A DNA stretch of 64,000 bases, from contig CABUPH010000004.1 in assembly GCA_902493375.1 (NCBI GenBank), forward strand, positions 62,001-126,000, read 5' to 3'. Numbering within the stretch: position 1 is the stretch's first letter; each line of letters starts with the position of its first letter. The position numbers and the translations under genes are program-made. Shown here piece after piece: positions 41,768 through 50,044 of the stretch. Below the pieces are notes generated by a model. The model did not search any database, was not told the DNA's origin, and worked only from the letters and a program-made list of their open reading frames with translations. This DNA comes from an uncultured Collinsella sp. (GTDB taxonomy: Bacteria > Actinomycetota > Coriobacteriia > Coriobacteriales > Coriobacteriaceae).

Positions 41768-43166
41768 TCTCGCCCTCCTTCGGCTCGAACAGCGACGCGA
41801 TAGCCGCGCTCGCCTGCGCCTTCTTGGCATCCGACTCGATGCGCTGGATCTGCTCGTCCGTGTAGTCGAGCATCTCGTAGGCCACCGTGGAGTTGGCGAG
41901 CTTCGGGAGCGCCTGCACCTGCTTGAGCAGCGCGTCGGACAGGCTCACCGTGGACGGGTACGCCGGGGACAGGAATCGCGGGTTTATCTCGTGGCCCGCG
42001 TCGCGCTCGGTGGCGAAATCGGTGCCGTTCGCCACGGCGAGCGCCATGTAGGCCACGTTGCGCAGCGCCGTGCCGTTGTCGCGGTTGAGGTTCTTGGCGT
42101 CGATGACCAAGGGCTCCAGGGACGCGGCGATAGCGTCCGAGGAGGACGGGTTGTCGTTGGACACGCCGAAGAAGCTCACCGGCACGTTGGTCACGGCCGA
42201 CATCTGGCAGGCGAGCTGGCGCAGGTACTCCGTGAGCGGGGCCATCTGCAGCTGCGCGGACTGCCAGACCGTGGGCTTGTCTCCGTCCGGGTCTTTGGTG
42301 ATCTCGTTCACGGCGCCCATCGAGGCGTCGTACTTGTTGCCGTCGTTGAGCATCTTCTTGTAGGTGCCGAGCAGCCACGTCTGCGGCAGGGTCGCGGCCT
42401 CGGCGGCGACCTCCATTCGGGCGCGCTGTCGGATGGCGTCGTCGGTGATGCTCATGACGGAGCGGCTGATACGCGAGGTGCCGAAGGGGCGCTCGAGCGT
42501 CGCGCCATGAGCCATCGGCTCCATGAGGCAGCGCCCCATCGAGTGCTCGCGGTACTCGGCGACCCACGAGCCGCCGTCGCGCGTGAGCACCACGAGGCTG
42601 TCGGCCGTGAGCAGGTGCACCACGGTCGGCACGCGCTCGGCGTCGCCGGGCATCTTCTTGGACTCCGCCACGACGATGCCGGCCCTGATGGCCTTGCGCG
42701 CATCGTCCCACAGGGCCGCCGCCGCGGTGGCGGGGTACGCCGAGATGACCGGGTAGCCGCCGCCGTCCGTCACGGTCCAGAAGCCGCAGCAGTGCTTCAG
42801 CTCTCCGATGAGGTTCTTGCGGTAGAGGCGCTCCAGCTGGTTCGACTCGCAGATGGCGCGGAGGGCCTTGCTCGTCTGCTCGTCCGCGCACGTGTAACCG
42901 TTGAAGATGGAGCGGTCGGCGAGTGCGTGCACGGCCTTGCGGGGCCAGTCCACGCGCGGGTTGATCTTCTTGGCGAGGCTCGCCGGCATGGCGATGCCGA
43001 GGTCCTTCACCGACACGTGCCCGAGGTAGTAGTCCTCGCGCTCGAGGTTGCTGGCGCGGTGCTCGCGCCAGACGGTCATGAGCTCGCGGACGAGGGCCGC
43101 GTCACCCGGCTCCAAGCCTGCGGCGGATGCTACCTGCCCCGCCAGTTCCATGTTCACTGCTGCCAT
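41748..43166 (-). CDS. Portal protein (SPP1 gp6 type)
   Basis: A 472-aa portal: LEREDYYLGHVSVKDLGIAMP at ~40-60, QLERLYRKNLIGELKHCCGF, RQLACQMSAVTNVPVSFFGV and SSDAIAASLEPLVIDAKN in the wing and clip. It forms the dodecameric DNA gate of the head. ATG overlaps the terL stop. Confidence 0.9.
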   Translation of the reverse strand: MAAVNMELAGQVASAAGLEPGDAALVRELMTVWREHRASNLEREDYYLGHVSVKDLGIAMPASLAKKINPRVDWPRKAVHALADRSIFNGYTCADEQTSKALRAICESNQLERLYRKNLIGELKHCCGFWTVTDGGGYPVISAYPATAAAALWDDARKAIRAGIVVAESKKMPGDAERVPTVVHLLTADSLVVLTRDGGSWVAEYREHSMGRCLMEPMAHGATLERPFGTSRISRSVMSITDDAIRQRARMEVAAEAATLPQTWLLGTYKKMLNDGNKYDASMGAVNEITKDPDGDKPTVWQSAQLQMAPLTEYLRQLACQMSAVTNVPVSFFGVSNDNPSSSDAIAASLEPLVIDAKNLNRDNGTALRNVAYMALAVANGTDFATERDAGHEINPRFLSPAYPSTVSLSDALLKQVQALPKLANSTVAYEMLDYTDEQIQRIESDAKKAQASAAIASLFEPKEGENGGGAD

Positions 43167-44587
43167 CAGAAGCTGGCCTCCTGTTCCCTTCGCGGGTCTC
43201 GTTTCGTTGTTCTAGCCGCCCAGAGGGCGAGCGATGCGGACTCGATGGGTGCGGCGATGGAGTCGGGGCCGTCCGCGAAGCCCCATCCGTCCCTGCCTAT
43301 GTCGCGCTTGAGCGACTTGCGCGCCGAGTCGTCGAGCGCCGGCGACTCGATATGCGACAGCGTGCCCGAGTCGACCTCGTCCTTGAGCATCGAAGCTGCA
43401 GCCTGCACGATTGCGGGCGTGCCCATCACGAGCGCGCACTTGCTGAAGCCGCCGTCTAGCATCCGCCGCTTAAGCGCATCCGCTCCTGACTTGCCGTCGA
43501 TGCACGCGCACGCTATCTCGTCTCGGTTGCGCAGGAGCATGTCCGAGATCGCGACCGTTCCGCCCGACGCGCCCATCACGTCGTACAACTCGACGTAGGA
43601 CGGGCCGTCCCTGTCGGCGCGCGCCCACGAGACGGCGGCGCGGGAGCCGTCCGCGGAGAACTTCACGCCGAACGCGAGCTTTCCGCCAGTGGGCGCCGAG
43701 TCGCGCCGGCACCCGTCCCACTTCTTGGAGGACAGGGCGTAGAGGAGCGAGCCTCCCGTCTTCGCCCACCACCCGAGGCGCTCGCGCGCGAACACGTCGG
43801 GCTGCATCTGCTCGGACTCGCCCTTGACGGCCTCGTAGTTGAGCACGGTGCCCATGGACGGGTTGTACTCGTACCAGCGGGACTCGTCGTGGACGTCGCC
43901 TATCTCGTCCGCGCCCCACTCGATCCACGCCATCTCGGACTCTCCGTCGTGCACGTCGTCGTGGAGGTCGCGGAACACCGTGCCGACGTTGTCGGGGCCT
44001 GGCGGCGTTCCGAGGTAGATGGTCTGCGGGTTGTGCATCGCGCTCGCCGAGATGGCAGGCAGGGACGCCGCCTGCTGCGTGTCCGTGAGCTCCTGCGCCT
44101 CGTCGTAGATGAGCACGTCGTAGGTCTTGCCTCGCGCCAGCGAGTTGGTGCGGGTGGTGAAGCGGATGAGTCCGCCGTTCTTGAGGCTGATGGCCTGCTG
44201 CCCGTTCGTCTTGCGCACGGCGAGCAGGAGGTCGTGCAGCTCGGTCTCGTCCTCGTCCTCGAATGGCTGGGACAGCTCCTTGAACATCTGGTCGGATGTG
44301 TCGCCGTGCTGGCAGGTGTACAGGATCTTCTCGCCGTTGAGCGCGCCGTAGAAGCACCTTGCTCGCACGACCCAGCTCTTTCCGTTCTGGCGCGGGATGG
44401 AGATGCCAAGCGTGCGCAGCAGGTACTTGTCGCGCGCGTCGCGGGCCAGCATCGCGTCGAGCAGGTGCGGCTGCCACGGGAGCGGGTCGCCGAAGTAGGC
44501 GGTCGCGAGCTCGCACGCCATCCCGCCGTCGCCGCTGAGGTCCTCCGGGACGTTCGCCTCGTATGTCGGCGTCTGCCTTGGCTCCAT
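43166..44587 (-). CDS. terL: Terminase large subunit
   Basis: A 473-aa packaging motor. Deviant Walker A SIPRQNGKSWVV (~63-74), Walker B VLIYDEAQELTD (~160), coupling motif YLGTPPGP, and nuclease-domain Asp residues in FGVKFSADGSRAAVSW and ACACIDGKSGADAL. Its ATG overlaps the terS stop (TGATG). Confidence 0.94.
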   Translation of the reverse strand: MEPRQTPTYEANVPEDLSGDGGMACELATAYFGDPLPWQPHLLDAMLARDARDKYLLRTLGISIPRQNGKSWVVRARCFYGALNGEKILYTCQHGDTSDQMFKELSQPFEDEDETELHDLLLAVRKTNGQQAISLKNGGLIRFTTRTNSLARGKTYDVLIYDEAQELTDTQQAASLPAISASAMHNPQTIYLGTPPGPDNVGTVFRDLHDDVHDGESEMAWIEWGADEIGDVHDESRWYEYNPSMGTVLNYEAVKGESEQMQPDVFARERLGWWAKTGGSLLYALSSKKWDGCRRDSAPTGGKLAFGVKFSADGSRAAVSWARADRDGPSYVELYDVMGASGGTVAISDMLLRNRDEIACACIDGKSGADALKRRMLDGGFSKCALVMGTPAIVQAAASMLKDEVDSGTLSHIESPALDDSARKSLKRDIGRDGWGFADGPDSIAAPIESASLALWAARTTKRDPRREQEASF

Positions 44588-45018
44588 CAGGCGCCCGCCG
44601 CCTTGGCCTTGCGCTCGCGGTCGGCGAACATCAGGCTCAGCACCCTAGCGCCGTCGCTCTGCGGACGCGCCTGCTGCACCTGGATGGGCACCGCCTTGCG
44701 CGACAGCCCGAGCAGCTCGTTGAGCGCGCGTATCTCGGCGGTCGCCTGCTTGAGCACGGACACGGCGGGGTGCGGGCGCTCCATGACGGCGTGCCGCCCG
44801 TTCTTCGCCTTGATGGGCTTGTAGCCGACGGGGTCGAGCACCTTCACGGACTTGCCCTTGCTCATGGCATCCTCCGCGGCCTTCGCCACGGCGTGCCAGT
44901 AGCACAGCAGCGCGAGGTTCGGCGCGTCCTCGTCGGAGAAGCGCCCCGATGCGGTGACGCTCGCCCAGATCTGCGATTGATAGTCATCGGATGCGACCGA
45001 TTCCGGCATCTCCGGCAT
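44587..45018 (-). CDS. terS: Terminase small subunit (P27 family-like)
   Basis: A 143-aa protein; the C-terminal HPAVSVLKQATAEIRALNELLGLS motif is typical of the P27 small-terminase family. Located between HNH and terL genes. A GGAGG site precedes the ATG. Confidence 0.85.
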   Translation of the reverse strand: MPEMPESVASDDYQSQIWASVTASGRFSDEDAPNLALLCYWHAVAKAAEDAMSKGKSVKVLDPVGYKPIKAKNGRHAVMERPHPAVSVLKQATAEIRALNELLGLSRKAVPIQVQQARPQSDGARVLSLMFADRERKAKAAGA

Positions 45019-45073
45019 CCCGGCCTCCTTTCTCGTGCCCGCATTGTGCGATGCGGGTGAGATTCGCGGCCTA

Positions 45074-45101
45074 CCCCCGCCCTGGGGTCATGGGGCGGGG
45101 G
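45074..45101. other. Candidate cos/packaging site
   Basis: Perfect 9-bp inverted repeat CCCCCGCCC/GGGCGGGGG around 10 bases, in the 246-bp non-coding gap between HNH and terS. HNH-cos-terS-terL is the standard layout of HK97-type cos phages. The nick position cannot be read from sequence; a simple structural role is the alternative. Confidence 0.4.
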
Positions 45102-45264
45102 GAAATCGGCACTGGCAGCGATGGGTGTCCGTGCACCCCCGGGGAGGGGCGATGCCCCCGCCATCGGCGGCTCAGCGCCCCAGAAAAGCAGTGAGGCGCA
45201 GCCGAGCAAACGACCGCGCCTCCAGTTAGCCCTACGGCTCTCTTTATTCAGTTGTCCCTAACGC

Positions 45265-45546
45265 TTAGAACAGCCGCGTGCGCCTTATCTCGACGGGCCT
45301 CGCGTCGCCCGGCATGTGCTTGCCCTTCCTCTGGTTGCAGATGCGGTGCGCCGCGTCGAGGTTCGAGTAGTCCAGCACCGCGCCGCCCCTCGCCCTCGGC
45401 ACCACGTGGTCGGCCTCGAAGCTCCACGGCGTGCCGGGCGGCAGGCTGTAGTCTATGGGCTGTCCGCATATGTGGCACGGCCTGCCCTCGGCGCGGAGCC
45501 TCGCCTTGAGCTTGCGCTCGGCGTTGCCGTTGGAGCTCCACGTCAT
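45265..45546 (-). CDS. HNH endonuclease next to terminase
   Basis: A 93-aa HNH nuclease: CHICGQPID, FEADHVVPRARGG, LDAAHRICNQRKGKH give two CxxC-type zinc ligands and the His-Asn-His core. Terminase-linked HNH proteins assist cos cleavage in HK97-like phages. Confidence 0.88.
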   Translation of the reverse strand: MTWSSNGNAERKLKARLRAEGRPCHICGQPIDYSLPPGTPWSFEADHVVPRARGGAVLDYSNLDAAHRICNQRKGKHMPGDARPVEIRRTRLF

Positions 45547-45743
45547 GCCAGGCGCTTCCTCGCGAGGTAGTCCTTCTTCACCGACAGGGTCGGGGTCTCG
45601 TCGGTGCTTCCTATCTTGATGGTGAGCGTTATGGGAGGCAGCACGAACCTCTCGTCGATGTCCCCCGCCACGTCTTCCGCCATGGACTCCAGCAGGGCCG
45701 CGGCGTCGCGGAGCTGCCGTGCTACCCTCTCGCCGGCGCTCAT
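45543..45743 (-). CDS. Hypothetical phage protein, 66 aa
   Basis: Helical acidic N-terminus (ERVARQLRDAAALLESMAED) and a beta C-terminus. Start overlaps the stop of the 40-aa membrane peptide gene. No family recognised. Confidence 0.55.
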   Translation of the reverse strand: MSAGERVARQLRDAAALLESMAEDVAGDIDERFVLPPITLTIKIGSTDETPTLSVKKDYLARKRLA

Positions 45744-45862
45744 GCGACCAGCCCCGCGAGCACCCGCCAGCACCACACGACGGCGGCGGCGCACAGCAGC
45801 ACGAGCGCGGCCATGATGAGGCACCCGATGAGCTTGCCGATTAGCTTGCCGATCTCTTCCAT
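45740..45862 (-). CDS. 40-aa single-pass membrane peptide
   Basis: MEEIGKLIGKLIGCLI then a hydrophobic helix. Strong GGAGG site at 45870; stop overlaps the next ATG. Unknown role; possible superinfection or lysis accessory. Confidence 0.5.
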   Translation of the reverse strand: MEEIGKLIGKLIGCLIMAALVLLCAAAVVWCWRVLAGLVA

Positions 45863-45876
45863 TCAGTCCTCCAATC

Positions 45877-45999
45877 TCACCCGCACGCCATGCGCACGAG
45901 AACAGTCAAAACCACGGCGAGCGCCCATGCGGACCTCGCCGCCCACGCCAGCAGCGCGGTGAGCGCCGCCAGCGGCATCAGCCACAGAACATGGCGCAC
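45877..45999 (-). CDS. 40-aa hydrophobic peptide
   Basis: GTG start with perfect AGGAGG site six bases upstream. Two hydrophobic stretches (LWLMPLAALTALLAWAA; WALAVVLTVLV). It sits in tandem with another membrane peptide of the same length. Confidence 0.5.
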   Translation of the reverse strand: MRHVLWLMPLAALTALLAWAARSAWALAVVLTVLVRMACG

Positions 46000-46262
46000 G
46001 CTTCCTCCTGCATGTCCCTCATGTGGTCCGCTATCCACGGGAGCGCCCAATAGGCGACGTCGCCCGGCTCCGCGTCCGCCCCGTCGAACTTCTCCCGGAA
46101 GGCGTCGTCGAACTCTATCTCGCAGATGCCGTAGTCGCAGCAGCACTCGTACATCTTGGTGCACTCGGCGCAAGTGGGCTTGCCCTCGCCGAAGTGCCTG
46201 TCGATTGCCGCGCCGGTGCATCCGTTCGGAAGGTTGTAGCCCGGATCACAGCTTGCCCCCAA
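45978..46262 (-). CDS. Cys-rich hypothetical protein, 94 aa
   Basis: Nine or so cysteines, including CAECTKMYECCCDYGIC, suggesting metal binding or disulfides; acidic C-terminal half. Part of the tightly overlapping early operon. Confidence 0.55.
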   Translation of the reverse strand: MGASCDPGYNLPNGCTGAAIDRHFGEGKPTCAECTKMYECCCDYGICEIEFDDAFREKFDGADAEPGDVAYWALPWIADHMRDMQEEACAMFCG

Positions 46263-46434
46263 GGCGGATCACCTCCTCGCGGTACATCTCGTACCGTTCG
46301 ATGAACCTGTGCGGGTTCTCCGCGATGACGCCGAGAACCTCAACGAGCGCCATCTTGCCCAAGGGGCGCTCGCCGTCCGTGAGCTCGCTGTCAGGCACGT
46401 CGATGACGTGGCGCTCGATTATCTCGAATCTCAT
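46246..46434 (-). CDS. Hypothetical phage protein, 62 aa
   Basis: MRFEIIERHVIDVPDSEL, acidic/hydrophobic, no family recognised. Overlaps genes on both sides by a few bases. Confidence 0.5.
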   Translation of the reverse strand: MRFEIIERHVIDVPDSELTDGERPLGKMALVEVLGVIAENPHRFIERYEMYREEVIRLGGKL

Positions 46435-46652
46435 CTCTCCACCTTCTTCCTCACGATGTCGCGCGGGTCTTCGCCCATCGCCTCCGCCAGATTGAGCAGC
46501 AGGTTCATCTTCACTTCCCTGCCGTTGCTGATGGCATGGCTCAGGCTGCTGAGGTTCACCCCGGCGGCGCGGGCAAGCTGCTTCAGCGGGACGTGGTTGT
46601 CGATGCGCCAATGGGTGATCTTGTCGGCGTCCAGAACGTACTCGGTCGCCAT
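46431..46652 (-). CDS. Small XRE/Cro-type helix-turn-helix protein
   Basis: A 73-aa protein with a clear HTH: PLKQLARAAGVNLSSLSHAI then EVKMNLLLNLAEAMGEDP. It is a second DNA-binding regulator, placed late in the early operon just ahead of packaging genes, so a role in the early-to-late switch is plausible but inferred. Confidence 0.75.
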   Translation of the reverse strand: MATEYVLDADKITHWRIDNHVPLKQLARAAGVNLSSLSHAISNGREVKMNLLLNLAEAMGEDPRDIVRKKVER

Positions 46653-46918
46653 CACCTGCACCTCCCCTCGCGCTTGAGCGTCTCCACGTTGCGGCGGGAC
46701 CTCTTGAGCGCGCGAATCCGGGCGCGCCTCCATTTCGGGTCGAGCCTCTTGCAGAGCGCCCTCGCCTCGCGCCTCACGCCGCGCAGCACGGGCACGAGGG
46801 CCTCGTTGAAGCTCGCCACCGCGTTGGCCATGATGGCGGCCGCGGCCCTCGCGGCGGGGCCATCCGGTCTCCACAGGTCGACGGACGGCGACGGCGCCGG
46901 CCTCATCTCGTCAGCCAT
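46652..46918 (-). CDS. Basic hypothetical protein, 88 aa
   Basis: Pro-rich start, Ala-rich helix, very basic C-terminus (RRARIRALKRSRRNVETLKR) suggesting nucleic-acid binding. Its stop overlaps the following ATG. Confidence 0.5.
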   Translation of the reverse strand: MADEMRPAPSPSVDLWRPDGPAARAAAAIMANAVASFNEALVPVLRGVRREARALCKRLDPKWRRARIRALKRSRRNVETLKREGRCR

Positions 46919-47255
46919 GCCGCACCTTCCTCCCGCACTGCGGGCAATAGTTCCAGACGCCGCTCACGCGGTAGTGCTCCTCGTCCTCGACCTTGCAGCC
47001 GCAGACCGAGCACAGGAAGCCGTTGTCGCACGAGTCCTGGACGCTCCCGTCGTAGACGTTCTCGCACTCGCCGCGGTCGACGAGGTCGGCGAGATAGTCG
47101 AATACGTTGCCCTCCGTATAGCCGACGCACTCGAGCACGCGCTCGAAGATGTCGAATATGAACGGCTCGAGGACGGTCCTCGGCAGGCTGTTGAAGAAGC
47201 CCCTCGACCCGCGCAGGCTCGCCGCCGCCTCGCGGCGCTGCTCGTCGCTAATCAT
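46911..47255 (-). CDS. Zinc-ribbon hypothetical protein, 114 aa
   Basis: Starts MISDEQRREAAASLRG, shared with three neighbours, and ends with two zinc pairs (CSVCGCK ... YCPQCGRK). Unknown role; member of a local family of MIxDExRR proteins. Confidence 0.6.
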   Translation of the reverse strand: MISDEQRREAAASLRGSRGFFNSLPRTVLEPFIFDIFERVLECVGYTEGNVFDYLADLVDRGECENVYDGSVQDSCDNGFLCSVCGCKVEDEEHYRVSGVWNYCPQCGRKVRHG

Positions 47256-47523
47256 CAGTCAAATCCTCCCCACACCACGGGCAATACCGTGGGACAGTCT
47301 CGAACTCGGTCCAGCTCGTGATGTACGTGTCGTCATGCTCGTAATGCACGACGCCGAAGACGAGGTCGCACCTAGGGCAGTGGACGGCGTCGACTGGGTC
47401 GACGTCCCCTATCGCGACCATCTCGTTGGTGTAGACCAGCTTGCGCGGCTTCCACTTCTGGTGCGACGGGGTCGCACCGCACGTCGGGCAATCGACCGGC
47501 CTTGCGAACTTAATACGCTTCAT
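47248..47523 (-). CDS. Zinc-ribbon hypothetical protein, 91 aa
   Basis: Three CxxC pairs (CPTCGA, CPRCDL, CPWCGE). Start MKRIKFARPVD. Overlaps genes on both sides. Confidence 0.55.
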   Translation of the reverse strand: MKRIKFARPVDCPTCGATPSHQKWKPRKLVYTNEMVAIGDVDPVDAVHCPRCDLVFGVVHYEHDDTYITSWTEFETVPRYCPWCGEDLTDD

Positions 47524-47878
47524 CTTCCACCACCACCGCCCCGCAGACCGGGCATGAGTACCAGTCGACTGGGAACGCCTCGGAGGTCACGACGAGCACA
47601 CCGTCCGGCCTGTCGCCGGGCACCAGCACGCGGCACCCGCACTCTGAGCACTTGAATGATTCCTTGGTGTAGTCGGCGACGTTGTGACATGTCGGACGGT
47701 CGATTAGGTCTGCAAGGGCCGCGTACGTCTCGTTCTCAACCTCGTGAATGAACTTGCCGTCCACCTCGACGCCGATTGAGTTTGCAATCACGTCGAGTGA
47801 ATCAACGTGGCGGTATGCCCCGGTCGATGCTTCGCGCAACTCAGCCACCGCTCGCTTGCGCTCCTCGTCGTTAATCAT
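47510..47878 (-). CDS. Zinc-ribbon hypothetical protein, 122 aa
   Basis: Starts MINDEERKRAVAELREAS and ends with CSECGCRV ... CPVCGAVVVED. Same two-part layout as 46911-47255: short helix, degenerate middle with ALADLIDR, zinc ribbon. ATG 47878 preferred over a longer frame. Confidence 0.6.
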   Translation of the reverse strand: MINDEERKRAVAELREASTGAYRHVDSLDVIANSIGVEVDGKFIHEVENETYAALADLIDRPTCHNVADYTKESFKCSECGCRVLVPGDRPDGVLVVTSEAFPVDWYSCPVCGAVVVEDEAY

Positions 47879-48071
47879 CGTCTCCCCCTTCCGGGTCAAT
47901 GAGATCAGCGAGCTTATCGAGGACAACATCGAAGTCATGGTAGTCCTCGAAGCCGACCACCACCTCGGCAAGCTCGTCGAAGAACTGCTCCTTGTACTGG
48001 ATGGAGTGGCCGATGGTCAGGTGTCGCAGGTTCTCAGCCATCTCGCGTCGCTCTTCGCTAGTGAATGTCAT
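47871..48071 (-). CDS. Hypothetical protein, 66 aa, MIxDExRR family
   Basis: MTFTSEERREMAENLRHL, then DFDVVLDKLADLIDPEG; it matches the first two parts of its neighbours but lacks the zinc ribbon. GGAG precedes the ATG; a TTG at 48086 is an alternative. Confidence 0.5.
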   Translation of the reverse strand: MTFTSEERREMAENLRHLTIGHSIQYKEQFFDELAEVVVGFEDYHDFDVVLDKLADLIDPEGGDDD

Positions 48072-48567
48072 CGAAACCAGCTCCAAACATACAGTCGTAG
48101 TCGCACTCCCAGGTCTCTCCGTCGCGGCTCATGGTCGCCCCGTACCTCGGAGTACCGCCGGTATCGTCGCCCCAGAAGTGGAAGTGCCATCCAAGGAAGT
48201 CGAACTCCTCGTCGTACTCGTCTGCGGCGTACCTCGTGTCGCCGTACTCCTCGTAACCGTCCCACCCGAACTTGCGGGAAAGGTCATCGAACGTGTATAT
48301 GGTCGGCTTGTCCTCGCCGTCCTTCCACTCGTAGACCTCCGGCCAACCCTGCTTGTAGCACCCGACGCGGACATTGCCGTCGCCCATGACTCCATGGTGC
48401 GAGAACTCGAACCACTCGAATCCGTCATGGTGCTTCATGATGTTCGCGTACACGCGGAGTCCAGTAGGCAGGGAACCCTCGTCGGTGTCGTATACGCCTA
48501 CGTCCTCCTTGTCGGTTCTGCGCTCGCCGTTGAGGTACACGAACGCGCCGTAGTCGCTGTATGCCAT
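48058..48567 (-). CDS. Hypothetical phage protein, 169 aa
   Basis: Acidic, aromatic-rich protein (GFEWFEFSHHGVMGDGNVRVG; FDFLGWHFHFWGDDTGG). No motif recognised. Preceded by the micro-ORF at 48570-48617, whose end carries its AAGGAGG site. Confidence 0.5.
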   Translation of the reverse strand: MAYSDYGAFVYLNGERRTDKEDVGVYDTDEGSLPTGLRVYANIMKHHDGFEWFEFSHHGVMGDGNVRVGCYKQGWPEVYEWKDGEDKPTIYTFDDLSRKFGWDGYEEYGDTRYAADEYDEEFDFLGWHFHFWGDDTGGTPRYGATMSRDGETWECDYDCMFGAGFDDIH

Positions 48568-48569
48568 GG

Positions 48570-48617
48570 CTATACCTCCTTCGCCGCCGCCTCGCGGCGC
48601 TTTTCATCGGTAATCAT
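48570..48617 (-). CDS. 15-aa micro-ORF MITDEKRREAAAKEV
   Basis: Its 15 residues match the N-terminus of neighbouring MIxDExRR proteins and stop inside the ribosome site of the next gene. It looks like a truncated paralogue kept as a coupling leader; expression is unproven. Confidence 0.35.
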   Translation of the reverse strand: MITDEKRREAAAKEV

Positions 48618-48883
48618 TCGTCCACCTTGGATATGGCCAGCGCCACGTATTTCTGGGCAAGGCCCTCGAAGTCGTCGAGGATGTAGTCGATTCGGTAGAC
48701 TTCACCGTTGAGCGGATGCCTGGCTGCTTCCCCGACGGCGTAGCCTTCGTTCGTGACAACGTCGAATACGATCTCATCGCCGACCTTGTAACCCCGGTCG
48801 TTCTTGCGAATCTCGAACGTCTTGGTGCCGTTCAGGACGGCGTCGGCGTATTGCTCTTGAATCTTGAGCCTGTGCGTCGCCAT
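48614..48883 (-). CDS. DUF3850 (ASCH/PUA-like) protein
   Basis: An 89-aa protein: HRLKIQEQYADAVLNGTKTFEIRKNDRGYKVGDEIVFD is the DUF3850 pattern, a small RNA-binding-like fold common in phages and integrative elements. Function unknown. Confidence 0.78.
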   Translation of the reverse strand: MATHRLKIQEQYADAVLNGTKTFEIRKNDRGYKVGDEIVFDVVTNEGYAVGEAARHPLNGEVYRIDYILDDFEGLAQKYVALAISKVDE

Positions 48884-49275
48884 CAGGCCTCACCCCTCAG
48901 CTTGCGGATGCGGGATACGATGTCCTCAATCACTTTCGGAGAGCAACCAGTTGTTATATTGCTGAGAGAACAACTTTGACAGGTTCCATCCTTGCTGAAG
49001 TACGTGCAAGCGGTGCCTTCTGCGACGCATTTGTCCAAGTCCTCTTCCAGCTTCTCCCAGCTGTCGGGTTCGGTGAGGTACATGAGCTCGGCGTCGAGTT
49101 TCCTGCCCGCGTCCGTGACCGCGCGCCAGCAGTTCCCCCACTCTTTCTCGAGGTCGGAATCGACCGTGTACACCCAGTACACGATGTTTCGGGCCGTGCC
49201 GCCGCTGCCGTACAGCACCTTGGTATCTAGCGGAATCTCTCGACCGTCGGCATCCTTTGGCAGTTGAATCATCAT
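48883..49275 (-). CDS. Hypothetical phage protein, 130 aa
   Basis: PKDADGREIPLDTKVLYGSGG start resembles short phage proteins of unknown function that precede methyltransferases. A central acidic segment and a CxxC (CQSCSL) are visible. Confidence 0.5.
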   Translation of the reverse strand: MMIQLPKDADGREIPLDTKVLYGSGGTARNIVYWVYTVDSDLEKEWGNCWRAVTDAGRKLDAELMYLTEPDSWEKLEEDLDKCVAEGTACTYFSKDGTCQSCSLSNITTGCSPKVIEDIVSRIRKLRGEA

Positions 49276-49291
49276 TCCTCCTTATCTGGCG

Positions 49292-49933
49292 TTATACGCC
49301 CTCCATCCCGATCTGCTCGCACCACTGGCTGGCCATCGCCTTTGCGATGCCCGGGAACGTGCGGCTGCGAACCTTGGCGCGTTCGTGTGGCGGCAGATGC
49401 CAGGCGTCCGCGTACCATGCCGGCATGGAGTTGCCTGACTTGAAGACCTTGCGCGGCTCAGGCTCGACCTCATCAGTCGGCTTGAGCGGCTCGAGCCCCT
49501 TCAGCCACAGGCACGTCTTCTTTTCGAACGGGTCGCCGAACATGTACGGCTGCACGATTTGGTCCGGTTTGCGCCATCTTGTGCTCATACAGCCGACGGG
49601 GTTCTCGATTGCGACGTACGGCGCATTGCACTTGGCGAACGCCATGAAGAACTCGACGGCGGCCTCGCGGTTAGCCTTGCGCTCGCGCGCTCTGTCGCCG
49701 TACTTCCCCTCGTCGAACCAGCGGTTGCCGGTGACGGTGAGATACGTGCATGGCGGGTGCGCGATCACCAGGTCCCACCTGAGCTTGAGCATCTGGAGAG
49801 CGTCGACGTTGAGGTGCATGAGGTCGTGACCCCCCCCCGCTTCCTCAAGGTCGCAGCTGTAAGCCTCGTGCCCCATCTTCCGGAACTCAAGCGCCACGCG
49901 CTGCGACTCCTCGCAGGCGATAAGAACTCGCAT
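49292..49933 (-). CDS. Phage DNA (cytosine) methyltransferase-like protein
   Basis: A 213-aa Rossmann protein: MRVLIACEESQRVALEFRKMGHEAYSCDL (SAM-binding start) and IAHPPCTYLT with the catalytic-type Pro-Pro-Cys. It lacks a full target-recognition domain, common in phage orphans. A run of eight G lies in codons ~33-35. It probably protects phage DNA from restriction; target unknown. Confidence 0.75.
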   Translation of the reverse strand: MRVLIACEESQRVALEFRKMGHEAYSCDLEEAGGGHDLMHLNVDALQMLKLRWDLVIAHPPCTYLTVTGNRWFDEGKYGDRARERKANREAAVEFFMAFAKCNAPYVAIENPVGCMSTRWRKPDQIVQPYMFGDPFEKKTCLWLKGLEPLKPTDEVEPEPRKVFKSGNSMPAWYADAWHLPPHERAKVRSRTFPGIAKAMASQWCEQIGMEGV

Positions 49934-50044
49934 CTACGCCACCCTCTTCCTGACGACGGCCACGTCGTACATGCCCTCGAGGTAGCCGACGGCCCTCGCC
50001 GCGGCCATGTCTTGCTCGCGGCCGAGCTCATCCCATCCGCTCAT
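49934..50044 (-). CDS. Hypothetical protein, 36 aa
   Basis: MSGWDELGREQDMAAARAVG, with a GGGAGGC site; its stop abuts the methyltransferase ATG, so it may serve for translational coupling. Confidence 0.5.
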   Translation of the reverse strand: MSGWDELGREQDMAAARAVGYLEGMYDVAVVRKRVA

